This document shows, one piece after another, positions 13,375 to 19,939 of a DNA stretch of 22,695 nucleotides. Position numbers and translations under genes: made by a program. The notes beneath the pieces were generated by a model that was not told where the DNA came from, ran no database searches, and was given only the letters and a program-made list of their open reading frames with translations. Each line of letters opens with the position of its first letter. Positions within the stretch are counted from its first letter, which is position 1. Origin of the DNA: CALACW01 sp002431305 (GTDB lineage: Bacteria > Bacillota > Clostridia > Oscillospirales > Acutalibacteraceae); assembly GCA_937890355.1 (NCBI GenBank), contig CALACW010000106.1, positions 1-22,695 of the forward strand. Direction: 5' to 3'.

Positions 13375-14730
13375 ATGAAACTAACCTATGACGTAAAAGA
13401 CAAGCCTAAGTTCGGACAGCTTATTGTTTTTGCTTTCCAGCAGCTGCTTGCAATTCTCGCTGCAACTATCGCCGTTCCTTCTATCGTTCAGAACGGAATG
13501 AGCCAGTCAGCCGCCCTTTTCGGCGCAGGCGTCGGCACGATAGTTTATCTTCTCTTTACTAAATTCAGAAGCCCTGTTTTCCTCGGTTCTTCTTTCGCAT
13601 TTCTCGGTTCAATGTCGGCTGCTTTTGCAGGCGCATATGCTGAGTCTGCCGCAGGTCATGCCGGACTTATTCTCGGTGCAATCTTTGCAGGTCTTGTTTA
13701 CGTTATAATCGCAATCGCCGTTAAAATTGCCGGTGTTAAGTGGATTAACAAAATCATGCCTTCGGTTGTTATCGGTCCCACGGTCTCAATAATCGGACTT
13801 TCTCTTGCGGGCAATGCCATCGGAGATCTTACGAACTCTGCCGGTGTAAGCACGGCAAGCCCCTATGTATGCATCATATGCGGACTTGTAACGCTCTTTA
13901 CTGTTGTTATTTGCTCAGTATACGGCAAAAAAACAGCTAAACTTATACCCTTCATCATAGGTATTCTTGCCGGTTATGTTGTTGCTGCGATTTTCACTGT
14001 AATCGGAATAAAAACGGGAAACGATCTTCTTAAAGTAATAGATTTCAGCATTTTTTCCGGAATGAAAATATTTTCAATACCTGACTTCACATTTATGAAA
14101 GCAATTAATGGTATTAAGAATGTCGACGGAAGCTATATTGCTTCTATTGCTGTTGCTTATGTTCCTGTTGCATTCGTAGTTTTTGCTGAACATATCGCTG
14201 ACCATAAAAACCTTTCATCTGTTATCGGCAAAGAGCTTCTTGAGGATCCCGGACTTCACAGAACTCTCCTCGGAGACGGCGTCGGCTCCATGGTAGGCGC
14301 GATTTTCGGCGGATGCCCCAATACTACCTACGGCGAATCCGTCGGATGCGTAGCAATTACCGGTAACGCTTCGGTTGTTACGATTCTCACAACTGCAGTT
14401 ATGGCAATGATAATTTCCTTCTTCGGTCCTTTCGTTACTTTCCTTTCGAGCATTCCCTCCTGCGTAATGGGCGGTGTATGCATCACACTTTACGGATTTA
14501 TCGCAGTAAGCGGTCTTAAGATGATTCAGTCTGTCGACCTTGACGCTAATAAAAACCTGTTTGTTGTTGCGGTTATTCTTATCTGCGGTATAGGCAATCT
14601 TTCAATCTCGTTCGGCAAAGTTACGCTTACGTCGATTGCATGCGCTCTTATCCTCGGTATTATCACAAACGCTGTTCTTCACCGCGGAGACAAAGAGGAA
14701 GCTGAACTTGACGAGACTAAAGACCGCTGA
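13375..14730 (+). CDS. uraA: Uracil permease, NCS2 family
   Basis: This is a 451-residue inner-membrane proton symporter for uracil with about 14 hydrophobic segments. The substrate-binding glutamates are E272 in FAEHIADHKN and E321 in CPNTTYGESVG. Their 49-residue spacing equals that of E241 and E290 in E. coli UraA, and the AEH-x-x-DH and NTTYGE motifs mark the uracil rather than the xanthine branch. GGAGG stands 8 bases before the ATG. Following pyrR behind the same leader, it should be expressed only when pyrimidine nucleotides are scarce. Its tail is acidic (EEAELDETKDR). Confidence 0.96.
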   Translation: MKLTYDVKDKPKFGQLIVFAFQQLLAILAATIAVPSIVQNGMSQSAALFGAGVGTIVYLLFTKFRSPVFLGSSFAFLGSMSAAFAGAYAESAAGHAGLILGAIFAGLVYVIIAIAVKIAGVKWINKIMPSVVIGPTVSIIGLSLAGNAIGDLTNSAGVSTASPYVCIICGLVTLFTVVICSVYGKKTAKLIPFIIGILAGYVVAAIFTVIGIKTGNDLLKVIDFSIFSGMKIFSIPDFTFMKAINGIKNVDGSYIASIAVAYVPVAFVVFAEHIADHKNLSSVIGKELLEDPGLHRTLLGDGVGSMVGAIFGGCPNTTYGESVGCVAITGNASVVTILTTAVMAMIISFFGPFVTFLSSIPSCVMGGVCITLYGFIAVSGLKMIQSVDLDANKNLFVVAVILICGIGNLSISFGKVTLTSIACALILGIITNAVLHRGDKEEAELDETKDR

Positions 14731-14736
14731 TTATTA

Positions 14737-14765
14737 TTGACAAACGTCGGTAATTATTATATAAT
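14737..14765 (+). promoter_or_regulatory. Perfect-consensus sigma-A promoter
   Basis: TTGACA (14737-14742) and TATAAT (14760-14765) are exact consensus boxes at the ideal 17-base spacing. Transcription should start near 14772. It lies seven bases after the uraA stop codon and points at the aldose-1-epimerase family gene, with a terminator-like hairpin between. Confidence 0.85.
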
Positions 14766-14778
14766 TTAAAAGCAAATA

Positions 14779-14820
14779 AAAGGCGCTGCGGCATTTAATG
14801 TTTGCAGTGCCTTTCTTTTT
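14779..14820 (+). terminator. Terminator-like hairpin at the very start of the epimerase leader
   Basis: AAAGGCGCTGC (14779-14789) pairs with GCAGTGCCTTT (14804-14814) through 11 pairs, one of them G-U, around a 14-base loop, and TTTCTTTTT follows. It would end uraA transcripts. It also lies about 7 bases into any RNA from the promoter at 14737, so that RNA must read through it to reach the gene. The T run is interrupted by one C. Confidence 0.75.
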
Positions 14821-14836
14821 AAGGAGCGATGTTATT

Positions 14837-15694
14837 TTGAAAATTTATTCTATAGAAAATGATAAACTATCACTGAGCGTTAAGGAGTACGGAGCAGAAC
14901 TTCACAGTATTGTTTCAAAAGATACGGGGTTTGATTTTTTATGGAACGGAGATGAATCCGTATGGTACGGTCAGTCCCCTATTCTCTTCCCTATCATTGG
15001 CAGACTGCTTGACGATAAATATCGTTATGACGGTAAGGAATATTTTATGCCCAAGCACGGACTTTTCAGAAAAAGAAACGCACAGCTTGTATCATGCGAG
15101 GGCAATAAACTCATCCTTGTGCAGACGGCTGACGCAGAGACATTAAAAAGCTATCCGTTTACGTTTGTCGTTTATATTACTTTTGAAATAATAGATAAGA
15201 GCGTAAAGGTCACGCATAAAGTTGTTAATACAAACGATAAAACAATGTATTTTTCAATCGGCGCACATCCCGGTTTTAAATGTAAAATAGGCGATTATCT
15301 TGAATTCGATGAAAACGAAACTCTTTCAACAGAAATGATAGATTCGGATTCTATCCGATTAAATAAAAAAATACCTGTTCTTAACAACGAGAAAAAGATT
15401 GTTATTACAGAGCATATTTTTGATAATGACGCATTAATTTTTTCAAATATTAAATCTAAACATATTACGCTCCATTCAACGGATAGTGCACGACAGGTTA
15501 AATTCGACTTCGGTTCGAGTCCGTATCTCGGAATCTGGGCAAAACCCGGTGCTGAGTATGTCTGTCTTGAACCGTGGTTCGGTGTAAACGATTCAAGAGA
15601 TAAAAAAGACTGTATCTGCAAAAAAGAGGGCATAATATCTCTTGAGAACCATAATTCATTTGAATTTTCATGGATTGCTCAGTTTGCAGAATAA
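14837..15694 (+). CDS. Aldose 1-epimerase family protein (LacX-like)
   Basis: This 285-residue protein belongs to the galactose mutarotase-like fold, close to LacX/YphB-type proteins that interconvert sugar anomers or bind sugar phosphates. Recognisable blocks are GAELHSI near the start, FLWNGDESVWYGQSPILFPIIGRL, MPKHGLFRKR, the histidine in FSIGAHPGF, CLEPWFG and a final LENHNSFEFSWIAQF. I place the start at TTG 14837: AAGGAG (14821-14826) stands 10 bases upstream and the following KIYSIENDKLSLSVKE matches the family beginning. The ATG at 14829 is out of frame and reaches TGA after three codons. A farther in-frame upstream start would lie inside the terminator hairpin. The sugar substrate is unknown. 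Confidence 0.88.
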   Translation: MKIYSIENDKLSLSVKEYGAELHSIVSKDTGFDFLWNGDESVWYGQSPILFPIIGRLLDDKYRYDGKEYFMPKHGLFRKRNAQLVSCEGNKLILVQTADAETLKSYPFTFVVYITFEIIDKSVKVTHKVVNTNDKTMYFSIGAHPGFKCKIGDYLEFDENETLSTEMIDSDSIRLNKKIPVLNNEKKIVITEHIFDNDALIFSNIKSKHITLHSTDSARQVKFDFGSSPYLGIWAKPGAEYVCLEPWFGVNDSRDKKDCICKKEGIISLENHNSFEFSWIAQFAE

Positions 15695-15699
15695 ATATA

Positions 15700-15728
15700 T
15701 TGACTCTTATTTGCGAAACTGATACAAT
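15700..15728 (+). promoter_or_regulatory. Promoter of the DUF1292 gene
   Basis: TTGACT (15700-15705) and TACAAT (15723-15728) are separated by 17 bases, with TG at 15720-15721 forming an extended -10. The RNA start would be near 15735, just before GGAG at 15743-15746. Confidence 0.8.
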
Positions 15729-15754
15729 ATAAATAAAGAAACGGAGAATTTTTT

Positions 15755-16081
15755 ATGAGTGACGATATTAGAAACGAAAATGAAGATTATAATGAAATGA
15801 ATATAATCAGCGTTATTGATGAAGACGGCGTTGAACATACTTTTGAAGAACTTGACAGAATCGAGCTTGACGGTGAGGAATACATTGCACTGCTTCCCCA
15901 GTATGACAGAGAGGAAGAGATTCTTGACTCCGACGGAGAGCTGATTATTTTAAAAACGTCTTATGAAAATGATGAATTTTACCTTGAACCTATCGAGGAT
16001 GACGCTCTTTTTGACAAACTCGGCAGAATGTTTGAGGACAGACTCAGCGACATGTTTGAGTTCGACGACGAGGATAATTAA
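15755..16081 (+). CDS. DUF1292 family acidic protein
   Basis: This 108-residue, very acidic cytoplasmic protein contains the DUF1292 pattern: IISVIDEDGVEHTFEELDRIELDGEEYIALLP (split at residues 17-48), then EEEILDSDGELIILKTS and EFYLEPIEDDALFDKLGRMFEDRL. The family is common in Firmicutes, often near the holliday-junction resolvase yqgF and yrzL; its role is not known. No such neighbours are here. It has its own promoter, and GGAG lies 8 bases before the ATG. The end of the gene appears to contain the -35 box of the following 6S-like RNA. Confidence 0.9.
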   Translation: MSDDIRNENEDYNEMNIISVIDEDGVEHTFEELDRIELDGEEYIALLPQYDREEEILDSDGELIILKTSYENDEFYLEPIEDDALFDKLGRMFEDRLSDMFEFDDEDN

Positions 16082-16090
16082 ACATAAAAT
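16062..16090 (+). promoter_or_regulatory. Likely promoter of the 6S-like RNA
   Basis: TCGACG (16062-16067), inside the DUF1292 gene, and TAAAAT (16085-16090) are separated by 17 bases. The predicted start at about 16097 falls exactly on the first base of the RNA's closing stem, which is the main support. Confidence 0.45.
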
Positions 16091-16095
16091 ACTTT

Positions 16096-16285
16096 CCTGC
16101 TGTGTCCGCGTATTTTTCGCTTTTATTGACCCAACAAACTTTAATAGGGAGCTAAGCTCCGTATCGCGGGAACGCAGACCTCCCGCTTCGGCGGACGTTG
16201 GGAGCGCAAAGCATATGGGCCGCACCCACCTGCTTTTTATGCAGGTCATTTATTGCGAGGATTACGGCACGGCGGGGTTAAATAA
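16096..16285 (+). ncRNA. ssrS: 6S RNA (RNA polymerase regulator), probable
   Basis: This is a roughly 190-nt region without a protein gene that folds into one long, interrupted hairpin. The ends close by CCTGCTGTG(T)CCG (16096-16108) pairing with CGGCACGGCGGG (16065+200 onward, i.e. 16265-16276). An inner TTCGC/GCGAG helix (16116-16120 with 16255-16259) and CCCAAC/GTTGGG (16130-16135 with 16197-16202) follow. The 3' side of the central region carries the small ACCTGC/GCAGGT hairpin (16228-16245), as in Firmicutes 6S RNAs. The apical part contains GGAGC-TAA-GCTCC and CCGC-TTCG-GCGG. 6S RNA mimics an open promoter and binds the housekeeping RNA polymerase in stationary phase. The call rests on this architecture; a covariance-model search was not run. 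Confidence 0.78.
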
Positions 16286-16287
16286 GA

Positions 16288-16326
16288 AATAAGAGAGAGG
16301 ATTTTTTTCGACCTCTCTCTCTTATT
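16288..16326. terminator. Bidirectional hairpin between 6S-like RNA and spore coat genes
   Basis: GAGAGAGG (16293-16300) pairs with CCTCTCTC (16312-16319). After a 2-base bulge, AATAA (16288-16292) pairs with TTATT (16322-16326). Convergent transcription meets here. The T-rich flanks are modest in both directions, so efficiency is uncertain. Confidence 0.65.
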
Positions 16327-16327
16327 A

Positions 16328-16603
16328 TTATAATGTTGACGATATATTTTGAAATTTTGATTTAGCCGTATCGATTTCCTGCTGCTGAGCTTTTGCCGGG
16401 CAGTACCATCCGCGTGACTGCATCTGGTCAAAAACGCTCTGCTGAATATTGTGCTCATCTCTTAAAATGTTCAGAAAATCAGTTCTCAGAGACTGATCGA
16501 CACATTCATTTGAAAATGTGTTGTATCCATCTGTTATATGCTTCTGAGATGACAAAATATCGTCAAGAATATCTCTGTCGGGTAAAACAGCGTTATTATC
16601 CAT
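16328..16603 (-). CDS. CotF-like spore coat protein
   Basis: This 91-residue protein matches the CotF/coat domain: DRDILDDILSSQKHITDGYNTFSNEC near the start, then LRTDFLNILRDEHNIQQSVFDQMQSRGWY. The family forms ferritin-like helical bundles found in the spore coat. It is nearly all helix and ends in WYCPAKAQQQEIDTAK. AGGAGG lies about 10 bases before the ATG. It follows the other small coat gene by 24 bases and ends two bases from the hairpin shared with the 6S-like RNA. Its presence suggests a sporulating organism or recent descent from one. A sporulation promoter was not identified. Confidence 0.88.
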   Translation of the reverse strand: MDNNAVLPDRDILDDILSSQKHITDGYNTFSNECVDQSLRTDFLNILRDEHNIQQSVFDQMQSRGWYCPAKAQQQEIDTAKSKFQNISSTL

Positions 16604-16627
16604 AAAACAAATTCCTCCTTTTTTATA

Positions 16628-16816
16628 TCAACAGCAAAGATGTCCCATTAAAGTATCAAAGTGTGTTTTGTGCTGGGCGGCAAGCTGTTCGCATGTCGCT
16701 TTAATCTGAGGATCTGCTGTGCACTGAGCATAACTTTTATACTTTTTAATTAAAAGCTGTTCGCTGTTAAGCTGGTCTTCGAGTGCAGACAGCTCTTTTT
16801 TTGTTAAATTAGGCAT
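16628..16816 (-). CDS. Small spore-coat-associated helical protein
   Basis: This 62-residue protein begins MPNLTKKELSALEDQLNSEQ and continues with KKYKSYAQCTADPQIKATCEQLAAQHKTHFDTLMGHL. That is the pattern of short Clostridial proteins annotated as spore coat, essentially a two-helix ferritin-like hairpin. It ends in two adjacent cysteines (LCC) and has two more inside, which could cross-link in a coat. GGAGG (16824-16828) stands 7 bases before the ATG, but lies in the 3' arm of an 11-bp hairpin that also looks like the terminator of the upstream phosphoesterase gene. It forms a pair with the CotF-like gene downstream. Confidence 0.8.
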   Translation of the reverse strand: MPNLTKKELSALEDQLNSEQLLIKKYKSYAQCTADPQIKATCEQLAAQHKTHFDTLMGHLCC

Positions 16817-16822
16817 AAAAAG

Positions 16823-16872
16823 ACCTCCGTTAAATTACTGACTCAATCGTCATTATAATTATTAACGGAGGT
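16823..16872 (-). terminator. Terminator hairpin that also buries the coat gene ribosome binding site
   Basis: On the minus strand ACCTCCGTTAA (16872-16862) pairs perfectly with TTAACGGAGGT (16833-16823) across a 28-base loop that holds a small TGAC/GTCA hairpin. CTTTTT follows and then the ATG at 16816. The hairpin would end the phosphoesterase transcript. Its 3' arm is the only Shine-Dalgarno sequence for the coat gene. Confidence 0.75.
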
Positions 16873-16910
16873 TAAAAATTTATTCTGTTATGCCCGATAA
16901 AACAGTGTTT

Positions 16911-17876
16911 TTATTTTACAAGATCGATTACAATATCGCCGTCGGGTACATATTTACCCAGTGCAAAGTCTCTTGCGCTGAAAATAACCTGATCGTCTGT
17001 TACGCTGACGATAAATCCGAGTCCTGCCTGATTGTAAATACCATCCTTGTTTGAAATGCCTATCGACGGAACATTGACGAGATGAACGTTGTCTTTTTTC
17101 TCATAAAGATATTTGCCGAATGCAGTGTGAAGATGTCCTGTGAGGAAAACAACATTCTGATACTTATTCATAATGTTGAAAAGTTCGTCTGACTGTTTTC
17201 CGACGCTTCCCGCAGATTCAACGGGACTGGCCCATGTGTCGGGAAGACCGTGAGTATACGCAAGAGGCTGATGGTTAACGACAAATACGGGTTTTCCGTC
17301 TTTTGCAGATGATGCAAGTTCCTCATCAAGCCATTTAAGCTGTTCGTCCGAGAACCAGTTTTCTTCAAACTCCGTTCTGTCGGTTGCAAGAACGATGAAT
17401 TTGTAACCGTTTGCTTCGTATGTATAGTTAAGCTTATCGATTATCAAATCATTGTCCGAATTTAGAGCGTTCATGAACTTCATGAATCTCTTGCTCTGTA
17501 CCGAGTAAGATTTTAATCTGACATCATGGTTTCCCTCGCAGAAGACATAAGCCTTGGTCTTTACAGGCGAAAGGTAGTCGGCAAGCGTCGCATATTCGGC
17601 GGTTAATCCGTTTTCAGCCATATCGCCGGCAACAACAAATGCGTCAAAATCAATATCCGAATTTACAAGATCCGTGCATGCGTTTTTAGTATACTGGTTC
17701 CTTGAAAAAAGATAATTTGAAACCTGTGTGTCTCCCCATGCCGCAAAGGTCATATTAGCGTCGTCCCTGACTTTAATGGGGTCGTCGGTTGCGGGAGGTT
17801 CGGTAAGTCCGATTCCGAGCGCAGACATTATTGTCATAATAAGCGCCATGATTTTGTACATTAATGTGATTCTCAT
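16911..17876 (-). CDS. Secreted metallophosphoesterase
   Basis: This 321-residue protein has an amino-terminal hydrophobic segment (about residues 5-24), a signal peptide or anchor, then a calcineurin-like phosphoesterase domain. Motifs in order are WGD49-T-Q51, GD85-MAENG, G-N116-H117-D, NHQPLAY and TGHLHTAFG. The first motif has Gln where the common family pattern has His (D-x-Q instead of D-x-H), a variant seen in some subfamilies that could alter the metal site. AGGAG stands 10 bases before the ATG at 17876; a TTG one codon earlier is less likely. It lies 22 bases after the flavin complex genes and is probably co-transcribed with them, with no evident functional link. A hairpin terminator follows. 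Confidence 0.88.
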   Translation of the reverse strand: MRITLMYKIMALIMTIMSALGIGLTEPPATDDPIKVRDDANMTFAAWGDTQVSNYLFSRNQYTKNACTDLVNSDIDFDAFVVAGDMAENGLTAEYATLADYLSPVKTKAYVFCEGNHDVRLKSYSVQSKRFMKFMNALNSDNDLIIDKLNYTYEANGYKFIVLATDRTEFEENWFSDEQLKWLDEELASSAKDGKPVFVVNHQPLAYTHGLPDTWASPVESAGSVGKQSDELFNIMNKYQNVVFLTGHLHTAFGKYLYEKKDNVHLVNVPSIGISNKDGIYNQAGLGFIVSVTDDQVIFSARDFALGKYVPDGDIVIDLVK

Positions 17877-17898
17877 CAATTCATCTCTCCTAATTTAA

Positions 17899-19926
17899 TT
17901 ATAAAATCCTAAGTGCGCCGGTCGGGCAGACGTCCGCACATTTTTTACAGTCTTTGCAGAAAGCGAGTTTTACACTGTCTTTAAACTCCGGTTTGATAAC
18001 CGTATTGAATCCTCTGCCTACAAGACCCAGTATGCCTTGCTTCGCGTTCTCGTCGCATGTTCTGACGCAGAGGGAGCATAAAATACATTTACCCTGATCG
18101 CGTTCTATGGTAACAAGTCTGTTTTCCTTAAAAGAACTGTGATACTCGCCCGCGAAACGCGAGGGTTTGATATCATACCGCTGAGCATTTTTTATCAGCG
18201 AACAGTCATGATAATCAAAGCATCCGCATTCAAGACAACGTTTTGCCTCCTTTTGAGCCAGTTCGTCGGATAAACCAAGGTAAATAGACGAAAAGTCCTT
18301 TTTTCTGTCATCCGGACTTCTTACCGGCATTTTAACTCTATCGATTTTTTCTTTATCGGCAACGGACGCGGTGTCGAATTTATTCTGCGAAACATAAGGC
18401 TTAAATGAAACAAGCGGTTTGTTTTTTAGATAATTATCTACACAAACGGCAGCTTTTCCGGCATGGGCTATTGCCTGAATCGCAATTGAAGCTCCCCTGT
18501 TTACCGCGTCGCCGATTGCAAATACGCCCTCCTTATCGGTCATGAAAGTATTTTCGTCAGAAACAATATTACCGCGATTGTTAAGCTGTACGCCTTCCAA
18601 ACCGTCCGAGTCGAGTTTCTGACCTATAGCGTTGATAACGGTATCGACATCAAGATACTCGAATTTGCCCTCTACGGGAACAGGAGAACGTCTGCCTCCC
18701 TCATCCGGTTCGCCGAGTTCCATAACCTGAAGTTTTACGGTTTTTACTCTGCTGTTTTCACCGATAAACTCAGCGGGATTTGTTAGGAATTTAAACTGTA
18801 CGCCTTCTTCAATCGCTTCTTCAATTTCAATATCTTCAGCAGGCATTTCGTTTCTCGTTCTTCTGTATATAACATATACATTTTCCGCATTGCATCTTAC
18901 AGCCGACCGACATGCGTCCATCGCGGTATTTCCTCCGCCGACAACAGCTACGTTTTTACCTATATTGGGAATTTTTCCGAGCGCAATCTCTCTGAGAAAA
19001 TCAATACCGCCGACTATGCCGTTAAGCTCTTCACCTTTACATTTCGCCGAACTGCTCTTCCACGCCCCGACTGCAAGTATAACAGCGTCAAAACTGGAAC
19101 GAATGCTGTCAAGTGTTTCACTTTCGCCGAGTTTAAAATTATTTATCATTTCAACTCCGAGTGAAGCAATTTCCCTAACTTCTTCGTCGAGAACTTTTTT
19201 AGGAAGTCTGTACTCAGGGATTCCGTAACGAAGCATTCCGCCCATTTTCGGCATTTTATCAAATACTGTAACGCTGTGCCCCTTAAGTCTTAAGTAATAT
19301 GCCGATGTAAGACCTGCAGGACCTCCGCCGATAATACAGATTTTCTTTCCGGTATCCTTTTTTACGGAACCGAGTATATGTTTGCCCGAAGACAGAACTT
19401 TATCGGCTGCATAAGCTTTTAAAAATGCTATGGATATAGGCTCTTCAACATACTGTCTTCTGCATGCTTTTTCACACGGATGCGGGCATATTCTGCCTAT
19501 GCTTGCCGGAAGCGGGATTTTTTCTTTTATAATTTCAACGGCTTTTTCGTTATTGCCTAAAGCAATTTGCTTTACATATTCCTGACATGCCGTTCCTGCG
19601 GGACAGTTAAGCACGCACGGACCCAGGCAGTCACCCTTGTGGTCGGACATCAAAAGTTCGAGTGATATTTTACGCGACTTAACTACCCTTTCGGATTGAG
19701 TATTTATTACCATGGAGTCGGAAGCCTTTACAGAACATGCTCGCAGAAGTTTAGGTATTCCCTGAGCCTCGACAACGCACAAACCGCAGGCGCCGTATTC
19801 CTTTACCGAATCCGAATGGCAAAGAGTCGGAATAAATATGTTATTTTTATTTGCGACATCAAGAATTGTATCGCCCTGGACGCCTTTTACGGGTATGCCG
19901 TCAATTGTTAAATTAATTTCATTCAT
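17899..19926 (-). CDS. 2Fe-2S/NfnB-like/ferredoxin fusion subunit, StnA-like transhydrogenase
   Basis: This 675-residue iron-sulfur flavoprotein has these parts in order: an amino-terminal [2Fe-2S] ferredoxin domain (C36, C47, C50, C64); a cysteine-rich linker (H96, C100, C104, C108, C114); the GltD/NfnB-type cluster region (C147, C151, C155); an FAD Rossmann motif GGGPAG (200-205); a second nucleotide site VVGGGNTAMDACRS with YRRTRNEMPA, whose arginines favour NADPH; and two carboxy-terminal [4Fe-4S] motifs (CILCSLCVRTC and CKDCKKCADVCP). No H-cluster motif or hydrogenase domain is present. With the HydC- and HydB-like genes just upstream, this matches StnA of the Sporomusa-type Nfn, which couples NADPH, NAD and ferredoxin. 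GGAGG precedes the ATG by 9 bases. A GltD-type oxidoreductase of other function is the alternative. Confidence 0.85.
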   Translation of the reverse strand: MNEINLTIDGIPVKGVQGDTILDVANKNNIFIPTLCHSDSVKEYGACGLCVVEAQGIPKLLRACSVKASDSMVINTQSERVVKSRKISLELLMSDHKGDCLGPCVLNCPAGTACQEYVKQIALGNNEKAVEIIKEKIPLPASIGRICPHPCEKACRRQYVEEPISIAFLKAYAADKVLSSGKHILGSVKKDTGKKICIIGGGPAGLTSAYYLRLKGHSVTVFDKMPKMGGMLRYGIPEYRLPKKVLDEEVREIASLGVEMINNFKLGESETLDSIRSSFDAVILAVGAWKSSSAKCKGEELNGIVGGIDFLREIALGKIPNIGKNVAVVGGGNTAMDACRSAVRCNAENVYVIYRRTRNEMPAEDIEIEEAIEEGVQFKFLTNPAEFIGENSRVKTVKLQVMELGEPDEGGRRSPVPVEGKFEYLDVDTVINAIGQKLDSDGLEGVQLNNRGNIVSDENTFMTDKEGVFAIGDAVNRGASIAIQAIAHAGKAAVCVDNYLKNKPLVSFKPYVSQNKFDTASVADKEKIDRVKMPVRSPDDRKKDFSSIYLGLSDELAQKEAKRCLECGCFDYHDCSLIKNAQRYDIKPSRFAGEYHSSFKENRLVTIERDQGKCILCSLCVRTCDENAKQGILGLVGRGFNTVIKPEFKDSVKLAFCKDCKKCADVCPTGALRIL

Positions 19927-19939
19927 CGGAATACCCTCC

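Noticed and set aside
14798..14836. Upstream extension of the epimerase gene, or the ATG at 14829
   Set aside because: The extension falls inside the terminator hairpin and the ATG at 14829 is out of frame with a stop after three codons; TTG at 14837 fits the ribosome binding site and family start.
15963..16292. Open frame crossing from the DUF1292 gene through the 6S-like RNA
   Set aside because: It lacks a ribosome binding site, overlaps a well-supported gene in another frame and covers the structured RNA; the translation has no family resemblance.
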